Assembly: GCF_937425535.1 (NCBI RefSeq)
Contig: NZ_OW485601.1
Location: 4,757,501 to 4,821,500, forward strand
From: Rhodovastum atsumiense
GTDB taxonomy: Bacteria; Pseudomonadota; Alphaproteobacteria; Acetobacterales; Acetobacteraceae
DNA: 64,000 bases
Reading direction: 5' to 3'
Shown: positions 9,716 through 17,523 of the stretch, piece by piece
How the letters are laid out: every line of letters starts with the position of its first letter
How positions within the stretch are numbered: position 1 is the stretch's first letter
Made by a program: the position numbers and the translations under genes
The notes under the pieces: model-generated
Seen by the model: only the letters and a program-made list of their open reading frames with translations
Databases searched by the model: none
Told to the model about the DNA's origin: nothing

Positions 9716-10738
9716 ATGTTGCAGGCACTGACCGTACGGACCCCACGATTGGGGAGCGGTTTCAGGCAGTACGGGATCATCATCGCCTTCCTGGCCCTGT
9801 GCGTCGTGGTGGCGGCGCTGTGCCAGTACAAGGTGATCCAGGGCGAGTGGAGCGAGAACACCTTTCTCACCGCCGAGAACCTGCTGCTGATCCTGTATCA
9901 GATCTCGGTCAACGGCATCCTGGCGATCGGCATGACGCTGGTGGTGATCTCGGCCGGGATCGACCTGTCGGTGGGATCGGTGCTGGCGCTGTCGGGGATG
10001 CTGGCCGCGTCCTTCGCCACCCGCTCGACCACGGTGACGGCCTGGGCCGGCACCTATCCGGTGCTGGTGCCGGTGCTGGCGGCGCTGGCGATCGGCAGCG
10101 CCTGTGGCGCGCTGAACGGCTGGATCATCGCCCGCTTTCGCATCCAGGCCTTCATCGCCACGCTGGGCATGCTGCTGGCGGCGCGCGGGATGACCATGGC
10201 GCTGACCGGGGCCAATCCGATTTCCGCCCTCAGCCCGGATTTCCGCTGGTTCGGCACCGAGCGGATCCTCGGCATCCCGGTGCCCATCCTTATCTTCCTG
10301 CTGGTCTTCGCCGGCGCCTGGGTGCTGCTGAACCTGACTGTGTTCGGCCGCTATGTCTACGCGGTCGGCGGCAATGAAAAGAGCGCCCGCACCTCCGGCA
10401 TCAAGACCGATCGGATCATCATCGGCGTCTATGCGCTGTCCGGCCTGCTCGCGGGCATCGCCGGCATCATCCTGACCGCCAAGACCGGATCAGGCCAGAC
10501 CAATGCCGGCAGTTCCTACGAGCTGGATGCGATCGCCGCGGCGGTGATCGGCGGCACCAGCCTCGCCGGCGGCGTCGGCAAGCTGGGCGGAACCCTGATC
10601 GGCGCGCTGATCATCGGCGTGATGAACAACGGGCTCGACCTGCTCGGCGTGGAGAGTTTCTACCAGCTCATCATCAAGGGCGTGCTGATCGTCTCGGCGG
10701 TGATCGTCGATTCGTCGCGCAAGGCCGAACAGCACTAG
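9716..10738 (+). CDS. Sugar ABC transporter permease (RbsC type)
   Basis: A 340-residue inner-membrane permease with about 10 hydrophobic segments. The family segments GMTLVVISAGIDLSVGSVLALSG and AAVIGGTSLAGGVGKLGGTLIGAL are diagnostic for CUT2 permeases such as RbsC and XylH. The start MLQALTVRT is preceded by GGGAGG at 9706; longer upstream extensions overlap the ATPase gene. It works as a homodimer with the ATPase and the binding protein encoded on either side. Confidence 0.94.
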   Translation: MLQALTVRTPRLGSGFRQYGIIIAFLALCVVVAALCQYKVIQGEWSENTFLTAENLLLILYQISVNGILAIGMTLVVISAGIDLSVGSVLALSGMLAASFATRSTTVTAWAGTYPVLVPVLAALAIGSACGALNGWIIARFRIQAFIATLGMLLAARGMTMALTGANPISALSPDFRWFGTERILGIPVPILIFLLVFAGAWVLLNLTVFGRYVYAVGGNEKSARTSGIKTDRIIIGVYALSGLLAGIAGIILTAKTGSGQTNAGSSYELDAIAAAVIGGTSLAGGVGKLGGTLIGALIIGVMNNGLDLLGVESFYQLIIKGVLIVSAVIVDSSRKAEQH

Positions 10739-10744
10739 GGATTT

Positions 10745-10778
10745 CGCCACGGCCGGGGCAGGGGCGCCGGCCGTGGCG
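10745..10778 (+). promoter_or_regulatory. Intra-operon hairpin between permease and binding-protein genes
   Basis: Perfect 12-bp inverted repeat CGCCACGGCCGG / CCGGCCGTGGCG with a 10-base loop lies in the 71-bp gap before the binding-protein gene, with no T-run after it. Such stems in ABC operons often cause partial termination or protect mRNA ends so that the binding protein is made in excess over the membrane parts. That role here is inferred. Confidence 0.55.
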
Positions 10779-10809
10779 AGGCGACTGCAACGAAATCGGG
10801 AGAAAGTCT

Positions 10810-11814
10810 GTGAAGAAGTTCTTGTTGGCGGCTTGCGGCCTCGCGGCCCTGGCCTGTGCGTCTACGGCCGGCGCGGCCGAGATGAAGAAGGTGCGCATTG
10901 CCGTGCTGATGTACGGCAACAAGGCCGAGTTCGTGCAGTTGATGCAGCGCTACGGCCGTGAGCATCCGGCGGTGACCAGCGGCAAGGCCGACATCACCTT
11001 CTATGACGGGCGCTACGACGCCTCGGTGCAGAACGACCAGGCGCAGCTCGCGATCAACAACAAGGTCGATGCGATCATCGTCAACCCGATGGATTTCGAC
11101 GCCAATATCGATGTCGTTACCAAGGCGAAGGCGGCGAAGATCCCGGTGGTGGTCACCAATGCGCGGCTGAACACCCAGGCGATGAATGCCGAGGTGGTCT
11201 CGGACGACGTGCTCGGCGGCTACCTGGAAGCCAAGGACGTCCTGAAGAAGCTCGGCTGCAAGGGCAACGTGGTGATCATCGAGGGGCCGAAGGGCGGCTC
11301 GGGCGAGATTCAGCGTGGCCAGGGTAACGAGAAGGCCATCGCCGAATGTCCGGCCGGCGCGGTCAAGGTGCTGGAGCGCAAGACCGCCAACTGGTCGCGC
11401 GCCGAGGCCTATGACCTGATGCAGAACTGGCTGGTGAAGCATCGCGGCCGCATCCAGGGCGTGATCGGCCAGAACGACGAGATGGCGCTGGGCGCGATCG
11501 AGGCGATCAAGGCGTCCGGCCAGGATGTGAACAAATACGCGATCGCCGGCATCGACGGCGTCTCCGACGCGCTGCGCGCGGTGAAGGCCGGGGAGATGAC
11601 CTCGATCCTGCAGGACGCAAAGGGGCAGATGCAGGGCAGCATCGACGTCGCGATGCGCGCGGTGCTCGGGCCCGACTACCAGCCGATGTCGCCGATCTGG
11701 GCGCAGTACGGCAAGGACATGCCCTGGAACGACGGCCAGTCCAAGCGCTACGACGTGCCCTGGACGATCGTGACGCCGGCCAATGCCGACGCCCTGCTGG
11801 AGGCGCGCAAATAG
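10810..11814 (+). CDS. Periplasmic sugar-binding protein of ABC importer
   Basis: A 334-residue type I periplasmic binding protein of the ribose-binding family. Residues 1-22 form a Sec signal peptide ending ASTAGAA. The mature part starts KKVRIAVLMYGNK and contains NNKVDAIIVNPMDFDANIDVVTKA and IEGPKGGSGEIQRGQGNEKAI, typical of two-lobed sugar binders. The start is GTG with GGGAGAA upstream. It is the last gene of the pentitol operon and is followed by a strong hairpin. The substrate is inferred from context to be a pentitol such as xylitol or D-arabinitol; a pentose is the alternative. Confidence 0.92.
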   Translation: MKKFLLAACGLAALACASTAGAAEMKKVRIAVLMYGNKAEFVQLMQRYGREHPAVTSGKADITFYDGRYDASVQNDQAQLAINNKVDAIIVNPMDFDANIDVVTKAKAAKIPVVVTNARLNTQAMNAEVVSDDVLGGYLEAKDVLKKLGCKGNVVIIEGPKGGSGEIQRGQGNEKAIAECPAGAVKVLERKTANWSRAEAYDLMQNWLVKHRGRIQGVIGQNDEMALGAIEAIKASGQDVNKYAIAGIDGVSDALRAVKAGEMTSILQDAKGQMQGSIDVAMRAVLGPDYQPMSPIWAQYGKDMPWNDGQSKRYDVPWTIVTPANADALLEARK

Positions 11815-11829
11815 GCGGATGACGGACGC

Positions 11830-11867
11830 GACCGCGCCGGGACATGACCGTCCCGGCGCGGTCGCAT
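11830..11867 (+). terminator. Terminator-like hairpin of pentitol operon
   Basis: Perfect 16-bp stem (GCGACCGCGCCGGGAC paired with GTCCCGGCGCGGTCGC) with a 6-base loop begins 16 bases after the binding-protein stop codon. There is no U-tract, as is common in GC-rich genomes. It also lies downstream of the small gene on the opposite strand, so it may serve both directions. Confidence 0.75.
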
Positions 11868-11896
11868 GGCGTGGTGGTGGCCGGCGCGGGCCCTGC

Positions 11897-12004
11897 TTAC
11901 GGCGTGAGCTGCTTGTTGTTCTTGAACGGCGGCAGGTTGCGCCAGTTCACCGACCACCACGCCACGGCCCCGATGATGACGATTCCAATAATGTAAGACG
12001 ACAT
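11897..12004 (-). CDS. Small single-span membrane protein, 35 residues
   Basis: An open frame of 35 codons starting MSSYIIGIVIIGAVAWWSVN, followed by a polar tail rich in Asn and Lys. It encodes one hydrophobic helix (about residues 3-18). A GGGAG site lies 8 bases before the ATG, and the stop falls before the shared hairpin. No family is recognised. Amino acid choice and the good ribosome site support a real gene; homologues were not checked. Confidence 0.6.
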   Translation of the reverse strand: MSSYIIGIVIIGAVAWWSVNWRNLPPFKNNKQLTP

Positions 12005-12170
12005 TGACCCTGTCTCCCACGTCTTGTGTTTTCAGCAAGTCCCCGGGCGCCCCTTGCCTCGGTCGGGAGACAGCGCGTCGGGAAATCCCAGGTTCGGCGC
12101 ATTGCAGAGACGTGATCGCCATGATTGCGGGCGATCACCCGGCGTCGTCTTCGCCACGCGCCGGGCTCCG

Positions 12171-12263
12171 TCAGCGGCGCAGGAAGAAGAACCAGACGAG
12201 CACCGCCAGCACCAGCAGCGCATGGGTCAGGGCCGGGTTGACGTCCTGAAGGGCGTGCAGCAT
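12171..12263 (-). CDS. Possible 30-residue membrane peptide
   Basis: A short frame beginning MLHALQDVNPALTHALLVLA and ending in a hydrophobic stretch plus FFFLRR. It could be a single-span membrane peptide with a positive C-terminal anchor. AAGGAAA lies about 10 bases upstream. Hydrophobic short frames arise by chance in GC-rich DNA, so this is tentative. Confidence 0.3.
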   Translation of the reverse strand: MLHALQDVNPALTHALLVLAVLVWFFFLRR

Positions 12264-12504
12264 CGGGCGAAGCTTTCCTTCCCGCGGCAGGGATATCGGG
12301 CCGTCCGGGCAGACGCGCGCCGGCCGCGTGGCACGGCCCTTGAATCGTGCCGCCCGGCATCCAATCCAGGAAGCAGCGGGCACCTCTGCCGTAACGGCCC
12401 GGCTGCCCGGAAGGTGGCATCGAAGGCGCTTCTGGCAAGGACATGGAGATGAGGACCGGCTGCGATCGTGCGTGCCGCCCCGTCCGGGATGGCGGGGGGC
12501 GGCT

Positions 12505-13446
12505 GTGAACGACGACCCGTATGAGACCCTGGGCGTGAAGCGCGACGCCTCGGCGGAGGAGATCCGGCGGGCCTACCGGCGGCTGGCGCGAAAGCATCAC
12601 CCCGACCTCAACCCGGGCGACAGCGCGGCGGAGGAGCGGTTCAAGCGCGTCTCCGCTGCCCATGACATCCTCGGCGCGCCGGAGAAGCGCGCGCGCTTCG
12701 ACCGCGGCGAGATCGACGCCTCCGGCGCCGAGCGCCCGCAGCCGCGCTATTATCGCGACTATGCCGGGGCCGGGGCCGGCGCGGGAACTGGCGAGCCGCC
12801 GCCCTATGCGACCGATGCCGGCTTCGCCGACATGGCCGAGGCCGACGACCTGCTTGCCGCGCTGTTCGGGCGGCGTGCCAGGGCGGGCGGGGGCGGGCGG
12901 GCGCAGATGCGCGGCGGCGACCTGCGCGGGCAGCTCGCGCTCGGTTTCCTGGAGGCGGTCAACGGCACGACGCGGCGGCTGTCCCTGCCCGATGGCAGCA
13001 CGGTGGAAGTCACGGTGCCGCCGGGCACACGGGACGGCCAGGTGCTGCGCCTGCGCGGCAAGGGCGCGTCCGGCCTGGGCGGCGGCCCGTCGGGCGACCT
13101 GCTGGTCGAGGTGACGGTGGGCGGGCACCCGCATTTCAGCCGCCGCGGCGACGACATCCATTTCGACCTGCCGGTCACCTTGCCGGAGGCGGTGCTCGGC
13201 GCCCGGGTGGAGGTGCCGACCCCGGCCGGGCCGGTCACGGTGACGGTGCCGAAGGGATCGAACACCGACACGGTGCTGCGGCTGCGGGGCAGGGGGGTGA
13301 AGCGGCCGGACGGCACGCAGGGCGATGCCTATGCGACGCTGCGGATCGTCTTGCCCGATCACCCGGACGCCGCGTTGGAGAGCTTCGCCGCCGGCTGGGC
13401 GGCGGGCCGCGCGCATGACCCGCGCAAGGGCATGGAGGCGACATGA
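12505..13446 (+). CDS. cbpA: DnaJ-family co-chaperone / curved DNA-binding protein CbpA
   Basis: A 313-residue protein with an N-terminal J domain (DPYETLGVKRDASAEEIRRA, then HHPDLNPG with the invariant HPD that stimulates DnaK). A Gly-rich linker follows, then the two C-terminal beta domains of type II DnaJ proteins (PPGTRDGQVLRLRGKG, then GDLLVEVTVGGHPHFSRRGDD). It lacks the Cys-rich zinc domain of DnaJ itself, as expected of CbpA. The GTG at 12505, preceded by a G-rich site, sits directly before the J domain; the long upstream extension from 12328 is not family-like. It overlaps cbpM by 4 bases. Confidence 0.88.
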   Translation: MNDDPYETLGVKRDASAEEIRRAYRRLARKHHPDLNPGDSAAEERFKRVSAAHDILGAPEKRARFDRGEIDASGAERPQPRYYRDYAGAGAGAGTGEPPPYATDAGFADMAEADDLLAALFGRRARAGGGGRAQMRGGDLRGQLALGFLEAVNGTTRRLSLPDGSTVEVTVPPGTRDGQVLRLRGKGASGLGGGPSGDLLVEVTVGGHPHFSRRGDDIHFDLPVTLPEAVLGARVEVPTPAGPVTVTVPKGSNTDTVLRLRGRGVKRPDGTQGDAYATLRIVLPDHPDAALESFAAGWAAGRAHDPRKGMEAT

Positions 13447-13784
13447 TCGCGTGGCAGGACTTCCTGGTGCGGGCGCGCCTCGACGCGGGTGTGCTCGAGG
13501 CCTGGATCGAGGCGGGATGGCTGGCACCGCAGGCCGAGCTCGGCGGGCGAGGCTTCTCCGAGCCCGATCTCGCGCGCGCCTGCCTGATCCGCGACCTGCG
13601 TGAGGATCTGGGCGTGAACGACGAGGGCATCCCGGTCGTGCTGGGGCTGCTCGATCAGGTGCATGGCCTGCGCCTGGCGCTGCAGCGCCTCGCTGCCCTG
13701 CTCAGAACGCTGCCCGAGCCGGTGCGGCGCGATGCCATCGCCGCGCTGCGGGAAGGAAGGGCGTTCCCCGGCGGGACGTCCTGA
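13443..13784 (+). CDS. cbpM: Chaperone modulator CbpM
   Basis: A 113-residue MerR-like winged-helix protein that in enterobacteria binds the CbpA J domain and blocks both its co-chaperone and DNA-binding activity. Visible features are the acidic/hydrophobic N-terminal segment with EAGWLAPQAE, the FSEPDLARACLIRDLREDLGVNDEGI core and a C-terminal helix of LRLALQRLAALLRTLPEP. Its ATGA overlap with cbpA indicates translational coupling and the usual cbpAM pairing. Confidence 0.85.
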   Translation: MIAWQDFLVRARLDAGVLEAWIEAGWLAPQAELGGRGFSEPDLARACLIRDLREDLGVNDEGIPVVLGLLDQVHGLRLALQRLAALLRTLPEPVRRDAIAALREGRAFPGGTS

Positions 13785-13965
13785 CCCGCGCCCGCGTCAC
13801 CATCGGACCTTTCGCCGGCCGTTCCAGACACGGGCTTGGGCTCCTGCGGGGACAGGGACCACATCCGGGCCAGCCTATCACGGATGCCGGAACGACATGC
13901 GCTGGGACGATCTCACGTGGCGCAGCGCCTGGCGCGGCGCTGGTTGCTGCAGCGGCTGCCCGGGA

Positions 13966-14595
13966 TCAGCCAGGGGGACCGTCGCTTCCGTGGCCGGGAA
14001 CCGTGGCCGGCGGCTCGGGCTGGAGCAGCGCCAGTGCCGCCTGTGCCGCCCCATCCAGCACGGCGCGCTGCGGCCGCGTTCGCGCCAGCACCCGGATGCC
14101 CAGCAACAGGCTCAGCAGCAGCTTCGCCAGTTTTTCCGCCGGGGGGTGTGCGGTGATCGTGCCGTCCTGCTGCCCGGCGGCGATGCAACGGCGGAAGAAC
14201 GCCTCGACGAATTCCAGTTCCCCGGCCACCAGCCTGCGGAACCCGGCATCGTGCGGCGCCACCTCCAGGGCCGAGTTGACCAGCATGCAGCCGCGTCGCT
14301 GCCGGTCGGCCACCGAGCGTTCGACGATTTCCGTGAAGAAGCCGCGCAGCGCCGCCAGGGGCGGCAGCGGCGCGAAACGCGCGATGCGGTCGCGGACGGT
14401 CTGCGCCAGGTAGTGGTCGAGCGCACGGCGATAGAGGGCGCGCTTGTCGCCGAAGGCGTTGTACATGCTCGCGCTGGTCATCCCCATTTCCCCGGCGAGG
14501 TCGCGCATCGAGGTCTGCTCGTAGCCGCGCTGCCAGAAGCAGTGCATCGCGGCGTCGAGCACGGCCGCCTCGTCGAACTCCCGTGGACGTGCCAT
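13966..14595 (-). CDS. TetR-family transcriptional repressor
   Basis: A 209-residue regulator. Residues 1-55 hold the TetR helix-turn-helix (FDEAAVLDAAMHCFWQRGYE, then MRDLAGEMGMTSASMYNAFG, then DKRALYRRALDHYL), and the rest is a helical ligand domain ending in LLLSLLLGIRVLART. The start MARPREFDEA is chosen because the HTH begins there; a G8-A3-GG leader provides the ribosome site. Its target is unknown. It faces away from the ECF sigma operon, and palindromes lie in the space between them. Confidence 0.87.
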   Translation of the reverse strand: MARPREFDEAAVLDAAMHCFWQRGYEQTSMRDLAGEMGMTSASMYNAFGDKRALYRRALDHYLAQTVRDRIARFAPLPPLAALRGFFTEIVERSVADRQRRGCMLVNSALEVAPHDAGFRRLVAGELEFVEAFFRRCIAAGQQDGTITAHPPAEKLAKLLLSLLLGIRVLARTRPQRAVLDGAAQAALALLQPEPPATVPGHGSDGPPG

Positions 14596-14752
14596 CGCCT
14601 TTCCCCCCCCGCGGAGCATTCGCGGCGGCAGCCGGGCAGGCTGCCGGGGGCGAACGCCACCGGTTTTTAGAATGCGTGCCATAAAACCACAACCGGTCCC
14701 CTGGCCGACGCGGGGCCGTGGCCATTGCCACGGGGGCCCGGGCGGGGCATTC

Positions 14753-14768
14753 TGGCACGCGCGTTCCA
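14753..14768. promoter_or_regulatory. Candidate TetR operator palindrome
   Basis: The 16-bp imperfect palindrome TGGCACGCGCGTTCCA (one mismatched pair) lies in the tetR upstream region. The left-half TGGCACGC also occurs inverted at 14673-14680, within TTTTA...TAAAA symmetry close to the tetR start. Placement suits autoregulation, but no experimental or family match is claimed. Confidence 0.35.
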
Positions 14769-14834
14769 AAACAGGTGGCCCTGCGCTTCCGCTGCCTCGC
14801 CCCATCACGATCGCGGCGGCGATGCCCGGCCGGT

Positions 14835-14860
14835 GTAACCGGCCCCGCCGCCCGACCGAA
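14835..14860 (+). promoter_or_regulatory. ECF sigma promoter, GTAACC-N16-CGAA
   Basis: GTAACC at 14835 and CGAA at 14857 are separated by exactly 16 bases. This agrees with the -35/-10 pattern known for SigF-type ECF factors controlled by NrsF in Caulobacter. It predicts a transcript start near 14867, just upstream of the sigma gene, which implies autoregulation. The same pattern recurs at 16186. Confidence 0.75.
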
Positions 14861-14890
14861 CCCATGACGGGTGCGTGGGGGGAGGGCGAC

Positions 14891-15499
14891 GTGTCGGGCA
14901 CGGTGCTGGCATGGTGGAGCTGGGAGGGCCGGGCGGTGGCGCGGGAGATCATGCCGCGGGAAGCAGGCAGTGCCGGCGCGGAGTGGGATGCGCTGATGGC
15001 CGCCGCCCAGCGTGGCGACGCGGCCAGCTATCATCGCCTGCTGTCAGCGGTCGCCCCCTGGCTGCGCCGCTATTTCGTCCGGCGGTTGCCGCCGGCGATG
15101 GTCGACGACGCGGTGCAGGACACGCTGGTCGCGCTGCACGAGAAGCGCCACACCTACGACCCGTCGCGTCCCTTCGGGGCCTGGCTTGCCGCCATCGCGA
15201 AGTATAAATGGATCGACGCCCTGCGCGCGCTCAGGGCAAGGCCGACGGAGACGCTCGACGACGCGATCGCGGTGGCGGATCATGGGGATGGGGTGGTCAG
15301 TGCCTCATCCCTGGAGCGATTGCTGATGATGCTCAGGCCGGCGCAGTCGGATGCCATCCGCCTCGTCAAAATTCAGGGGTTCAGCGTCGAGGAGGCGGCG
15401 CAGGCGACCGGCCAGTCCGTGTCGCTGGTCAAGGTCAACATCCACCGCGGGCTGCGGCGGCTGATCTCCCTGTTGCGGACGGGCGCCGATGCCGATTGA
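14891..15499 (+). CDS. ECF RNA polymerase sigma factor (NrsF-controlled, SigF-like)
   Basis: A 202-residue sigma-70 family factor. Region 2 is visible as AASYHRLLSAVAPWLRRYF, then DDAVQDTLVALHEKRHTYDP, then PFGAWLAAIAKYKWID. Region 4 is FSVEEAAQATGQSVSLVKVN followed by IHRGLRRLISLL. GTG at 14891 has a GGGGGAGGG site; an ATG at 14864 would precede or coincide with the predicted transcript start, and ATG at 14951 is the alternative. The gene overlaps the anti-sigma gene by 11 bases. It probably transcribes its own operon and the adjacent bufferin operon upon metal or redox stress. Confidence 0.88.
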   Translation: MSGTVLAWWSWEGRAVAREIMPREAGSAGAEWDALMAAAQRGDAASYHRLLSAVAPWLRRYFVRRLPPAMVDDAVQDTLVALHEKRHTYDPSRPFGAWLAAIAKYKWIDALRALRARPTETLDDAIAVADHGDGVVSASSLERLLMMLRPAQSDAIRLVKIQGFSVEEAAQATGQSVSLVKVNIHRGLRRLISLLRTGADAD

Positions 15500-16145
15500 A
15501 CCCTTGCCGACCGGTTCCCTGATCGACCGGCTTGCCCGCGAGCTCAGGCCGGTGCGCCGCCGCGCGCCATGGCGGGAGGCGGCGCTGCTGCTCGGCCTTG
15601 GTGCCATCGAACTGGGCCTGTTCCTGGGGCTGGGCCTGATGCGCCCGGACATGACGGCGGCGATGCAACTGCCGGTCTTCTGGTGGAAGCTCGCGAGTCT
15701 CGGCCTGATCGGGCTCGTGGGCGGCGCGGTGACCCTGTTCTCGCTCGATCCGGTGCGATCACCACGGCCGGGGCTGCGCTGGCTGGCGGTGTTGATCGCC
15801 GTCTGCCTGGGCGGCGGCTGGCTGCTGGATGCGTCGCGCGAGGGGCTGGCGGCCCTGGTGGGGCGGCTCGACTGGCATCACGGCCTGCAATGCCTGGGCA
15901 AGATCGTTGCCCTGTCGGTGCCGGCCGTCATCGCGCTGGGTGTCGTGATGCGCCGTGGTGCGCCGACCGACCGTGCCGGCACCGCGCTGGCCGCCGGCCT
16001 CGCCGCGTCGGGCTGGGGGGCCTTCGTCTTCGTCTTTGCCTGTCCTTTCGACGATCCCCTCTATGTTGCGGTCTGGTACTCGCTCGGCTGCGGCGTGGTC
16101 ACGCTGTTCGCGCGGCTGGTGCTGCCGCGGCTCGCGCGCTGGTGA
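15489..16145 (+). CDS. nrsF: NrsF-family (DUF1109) membrane anti-sigma factor
   Basis: A 218-residue protein with six hydrophobic segments (for example REAALLLGLGAIELGLFLGL and LASLGLIGLVGGAVTLFSL), the expected topology and length of NrsF/DUF1109. In Caulobacter the homologue holds the ECF factor SigF at the membrane and releases it under chromate, cadmium or copper stress, with Cys residues important. Cys is present here in AVCLGGG, LQCLGK, FACPFDD and LGCGVV. Overlap with the sigma gene indicates coupled translation. Confidence 0.87.
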   Translation: MPIEPLPTGSLIDRLARELRPVRRRAPWREAALLLGLGAIELGLFLGLGLMRPDMTAAMQLPVFWWKLASLGLIGLVGGAVTLFSLDPVRSPRPGLRWLAVLIAVCLGGGWLLDASREGLAALVGRLDWHHGLQCLGKIVALSVPAVIALGVVMRRGAPTDRAGTALAAGLAASGWGAFVFVFACPFDDPLYVAVWYSLGCGVVTLFARLVLPRLARW

Positions 16146-16185
16146 GCGGCGGCGTGGAAAAAATCCGCGCCGCGGCATGGCCGCT

Positions 16186-16211
16186 GTAACTCCCGGCCCT
16201 TCTGCTCCGAA
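16186..16211 (+). promoter_or_regulatory. ECF sigma promoter of bufferin operon, GTAACT-N16-CGAA
   Basis: GTAACT at 16186-16191 and CGAA at 16208-16211 repeat the element before the sigma gene with the same 16-base spacing. It lies 52 bp before bufA and links the bufferin genes to the adjacent ECF factor. Confidence 0.72.
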
Positions 16212-16262
16212 GAGGTCAATGTGCGTGCCATCGCGCATGTTGCCACACCATCGGAGACAGAC

Positions 16263-16574
16263 ATGTCAGCTGCAACCAGGCTTTCCTCCGCTCTCCTTGC
16301 CGGCGCCGTGACGGCGGCGATCGCTTCGGCCGCCGCCGCGGCGCCGCTGACCCGGGCGGAAGCCGATGCCGCCACCGCCGCGCACAAGGAGAAATGCTAC
16401 GGGGTCGCGCTCAAGGGCCAGAATGACTGCGCCGCCGGGCCCGGCACCTCCTGCCAGGGCACCTCGACCGTCGATTTCCAGGGCAATGCCTGGAAGTTCG
16501 TCCAGGGCGGCACCTGCACCGGCATCGTGGTGCCCGGTGGCCGGCATGGCTCGCTGACCCCGTCCCGCTCCTGA
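16263..16574 (+). CDS. bufA1: BufA1-type bufferin precursor (DUF2282)
   Basis: A 103-residue exported precursor peptide. It has a Sec signal (about 1-26, ending ASAAAAAP) and a short core with four Cys in the family arrangement: [24 protein letters not shown] and GGTCTGI. In characterised bufferins two Cys are converted to thiooxazole rings by BufBC, and the peptide binds copper in the periplasm. The start is taken at [10 protein letters not shown] with GGAGAC upstream. It is the first gene of an operon driven by the promoter at 16186. The core ends unusually in [12 protein letters not shown]. Confidence 0.9.
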   Translation: MSAATRLSSALLAGAVTAAIASAAAAAPLTRAEADAATAAHKEKCYGVALKGQNDCAAGPGTSCQGTSTVDFQGNAWKFVQGGTCTGIVVPGGRHGSLTPSRS

Positions 16575-16605
16575 CCTGACCGGCTGCCGGAAAGGGGAGA
16601 CCAAG

Positions 16606-17523
16606 GTGAACGCACTCACGCGCATCGATCGCGGCCGCCCGGAGCGGGATCTCCGCTTTCCGGCCCATCCCATTGCCGGCCGTGCCGGGGCCGGCCTGAA
16701 GCACGATCACCTGCCGGCCATCGAGGCCGAGCCCTTCGCGGGCGGCTTCTTCGAGGTGCACGCGGAAAACTACATGGGGGCGGGCGGCCCGCCGCATCGC
16801 ATCCTGGCACGGATCCGGCGGGATTATCCGCTGTCGGTGCACGGCGTCGGCCTGTCGATCGGTGGGCCCGGCCGCATCGATCCCGACCATCTCGGGCGGT
16901 TCCGCGCCCTGGTCGCGCGCAGCGAACCGGCCCTGGTATCCGAGCACCTTGCCTGGTCCACGCACGCAGGCATCTGCTTCAACGACCTGCTGCCGTTGCC
17001 TTACAACGCGGCGTCGCTGGCCCATGTCGCGGCGCATGTCAACGAGGTGCAGGACGCGATCGGGCGGCCGATCCTGCTGGAAAATCCGTCCACCTATGTC
17101 ACTTTCGCCGATGCCACCATGTCCGAGGCCGACTTCATCCGGGCGCTCGTCCGCCGCACCGGCTGCGGGGTGCTGCTCGACCTCAACAATGTCTTCGTCT
17201 CGGCCACGAACCAGGGTTTCGCCGCGGCGGACTACATCGCCGATTTCCCGCTGGCGCGGGTCGGCGAGATCCATCTCGCGGGCCATGCCGTGCAGGCTGA
17301 CGACGAAGGCGAGGTGCTGCTGATCGACAGCCACGACCGGGAAGTGGCGTCGCCGGTCTGGGCGCTGTTCGAGACGGTCATCGCCCGCTGCGGTCCGATC
17401 CCGACCCTGATCGAATGGGACAGCGCCCTGCCGCCCTGGCCGGTGCTGCGGGCCGAGGCGCAGGCCGCGCAGGCCATTCTCGACCGGCATGCCGCGGCGG
17501 GAGGCCACCATGCGCACGGATGA
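16606..17523 (+). CDS. bufB: BufB, MNIO-family (DUF692) iron oxygenase
   Basis: A 305-residue TIM-barrel multinuclear non-haem iron enzyme that modifies Cys residues of the bufferin precursor. Metal-ligand segments are visible as EVHAENYMG, PLSVHGVGLSIG, VSEHLAWS, ILLENPSTYV, LLDLNNVFVS, EIHLAGHA, DSHDREV and TLIEWDS. The GTG start has a GGGGAGA site. It is 31 bp after bufA and overlaps bufC by 14 bases, as in other bufferin operons. Confidence 0.92.
   Translation: MNALTRIDRGRPERDLRFPAHPIAGRAGAGLKHDHLPAIEAEPFAGGFFEVHAENYMGAGGPPHRILARIRRDYPLSVHGVGLSIGGPGRIDPDHLGRFRALVARSEPALVSEHLAWSTHAGICFNDLLPLPYNAASLAHVAAHVNEVQDAIGRPILLENPSTYVTFADATMSEADFIRALVRRTGCGVLLDLNNVFVSATNQGFAAADYIADFPLARVGEIHLAGHAVQADDEGEVLLIDSHDREVASPVWALFETVIARCGPIPTLIEWDSALPPWPVLRAEAQAAQAILDRHAAAGGHHAHG

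Noticed and set aside
7380-9746. A 788-codon minus-strand frame over the xylB and ABC ATPase genes
   Set aside because: Shadow frame: no family motif, while both plus-strand genes have complete catalytic motifs.
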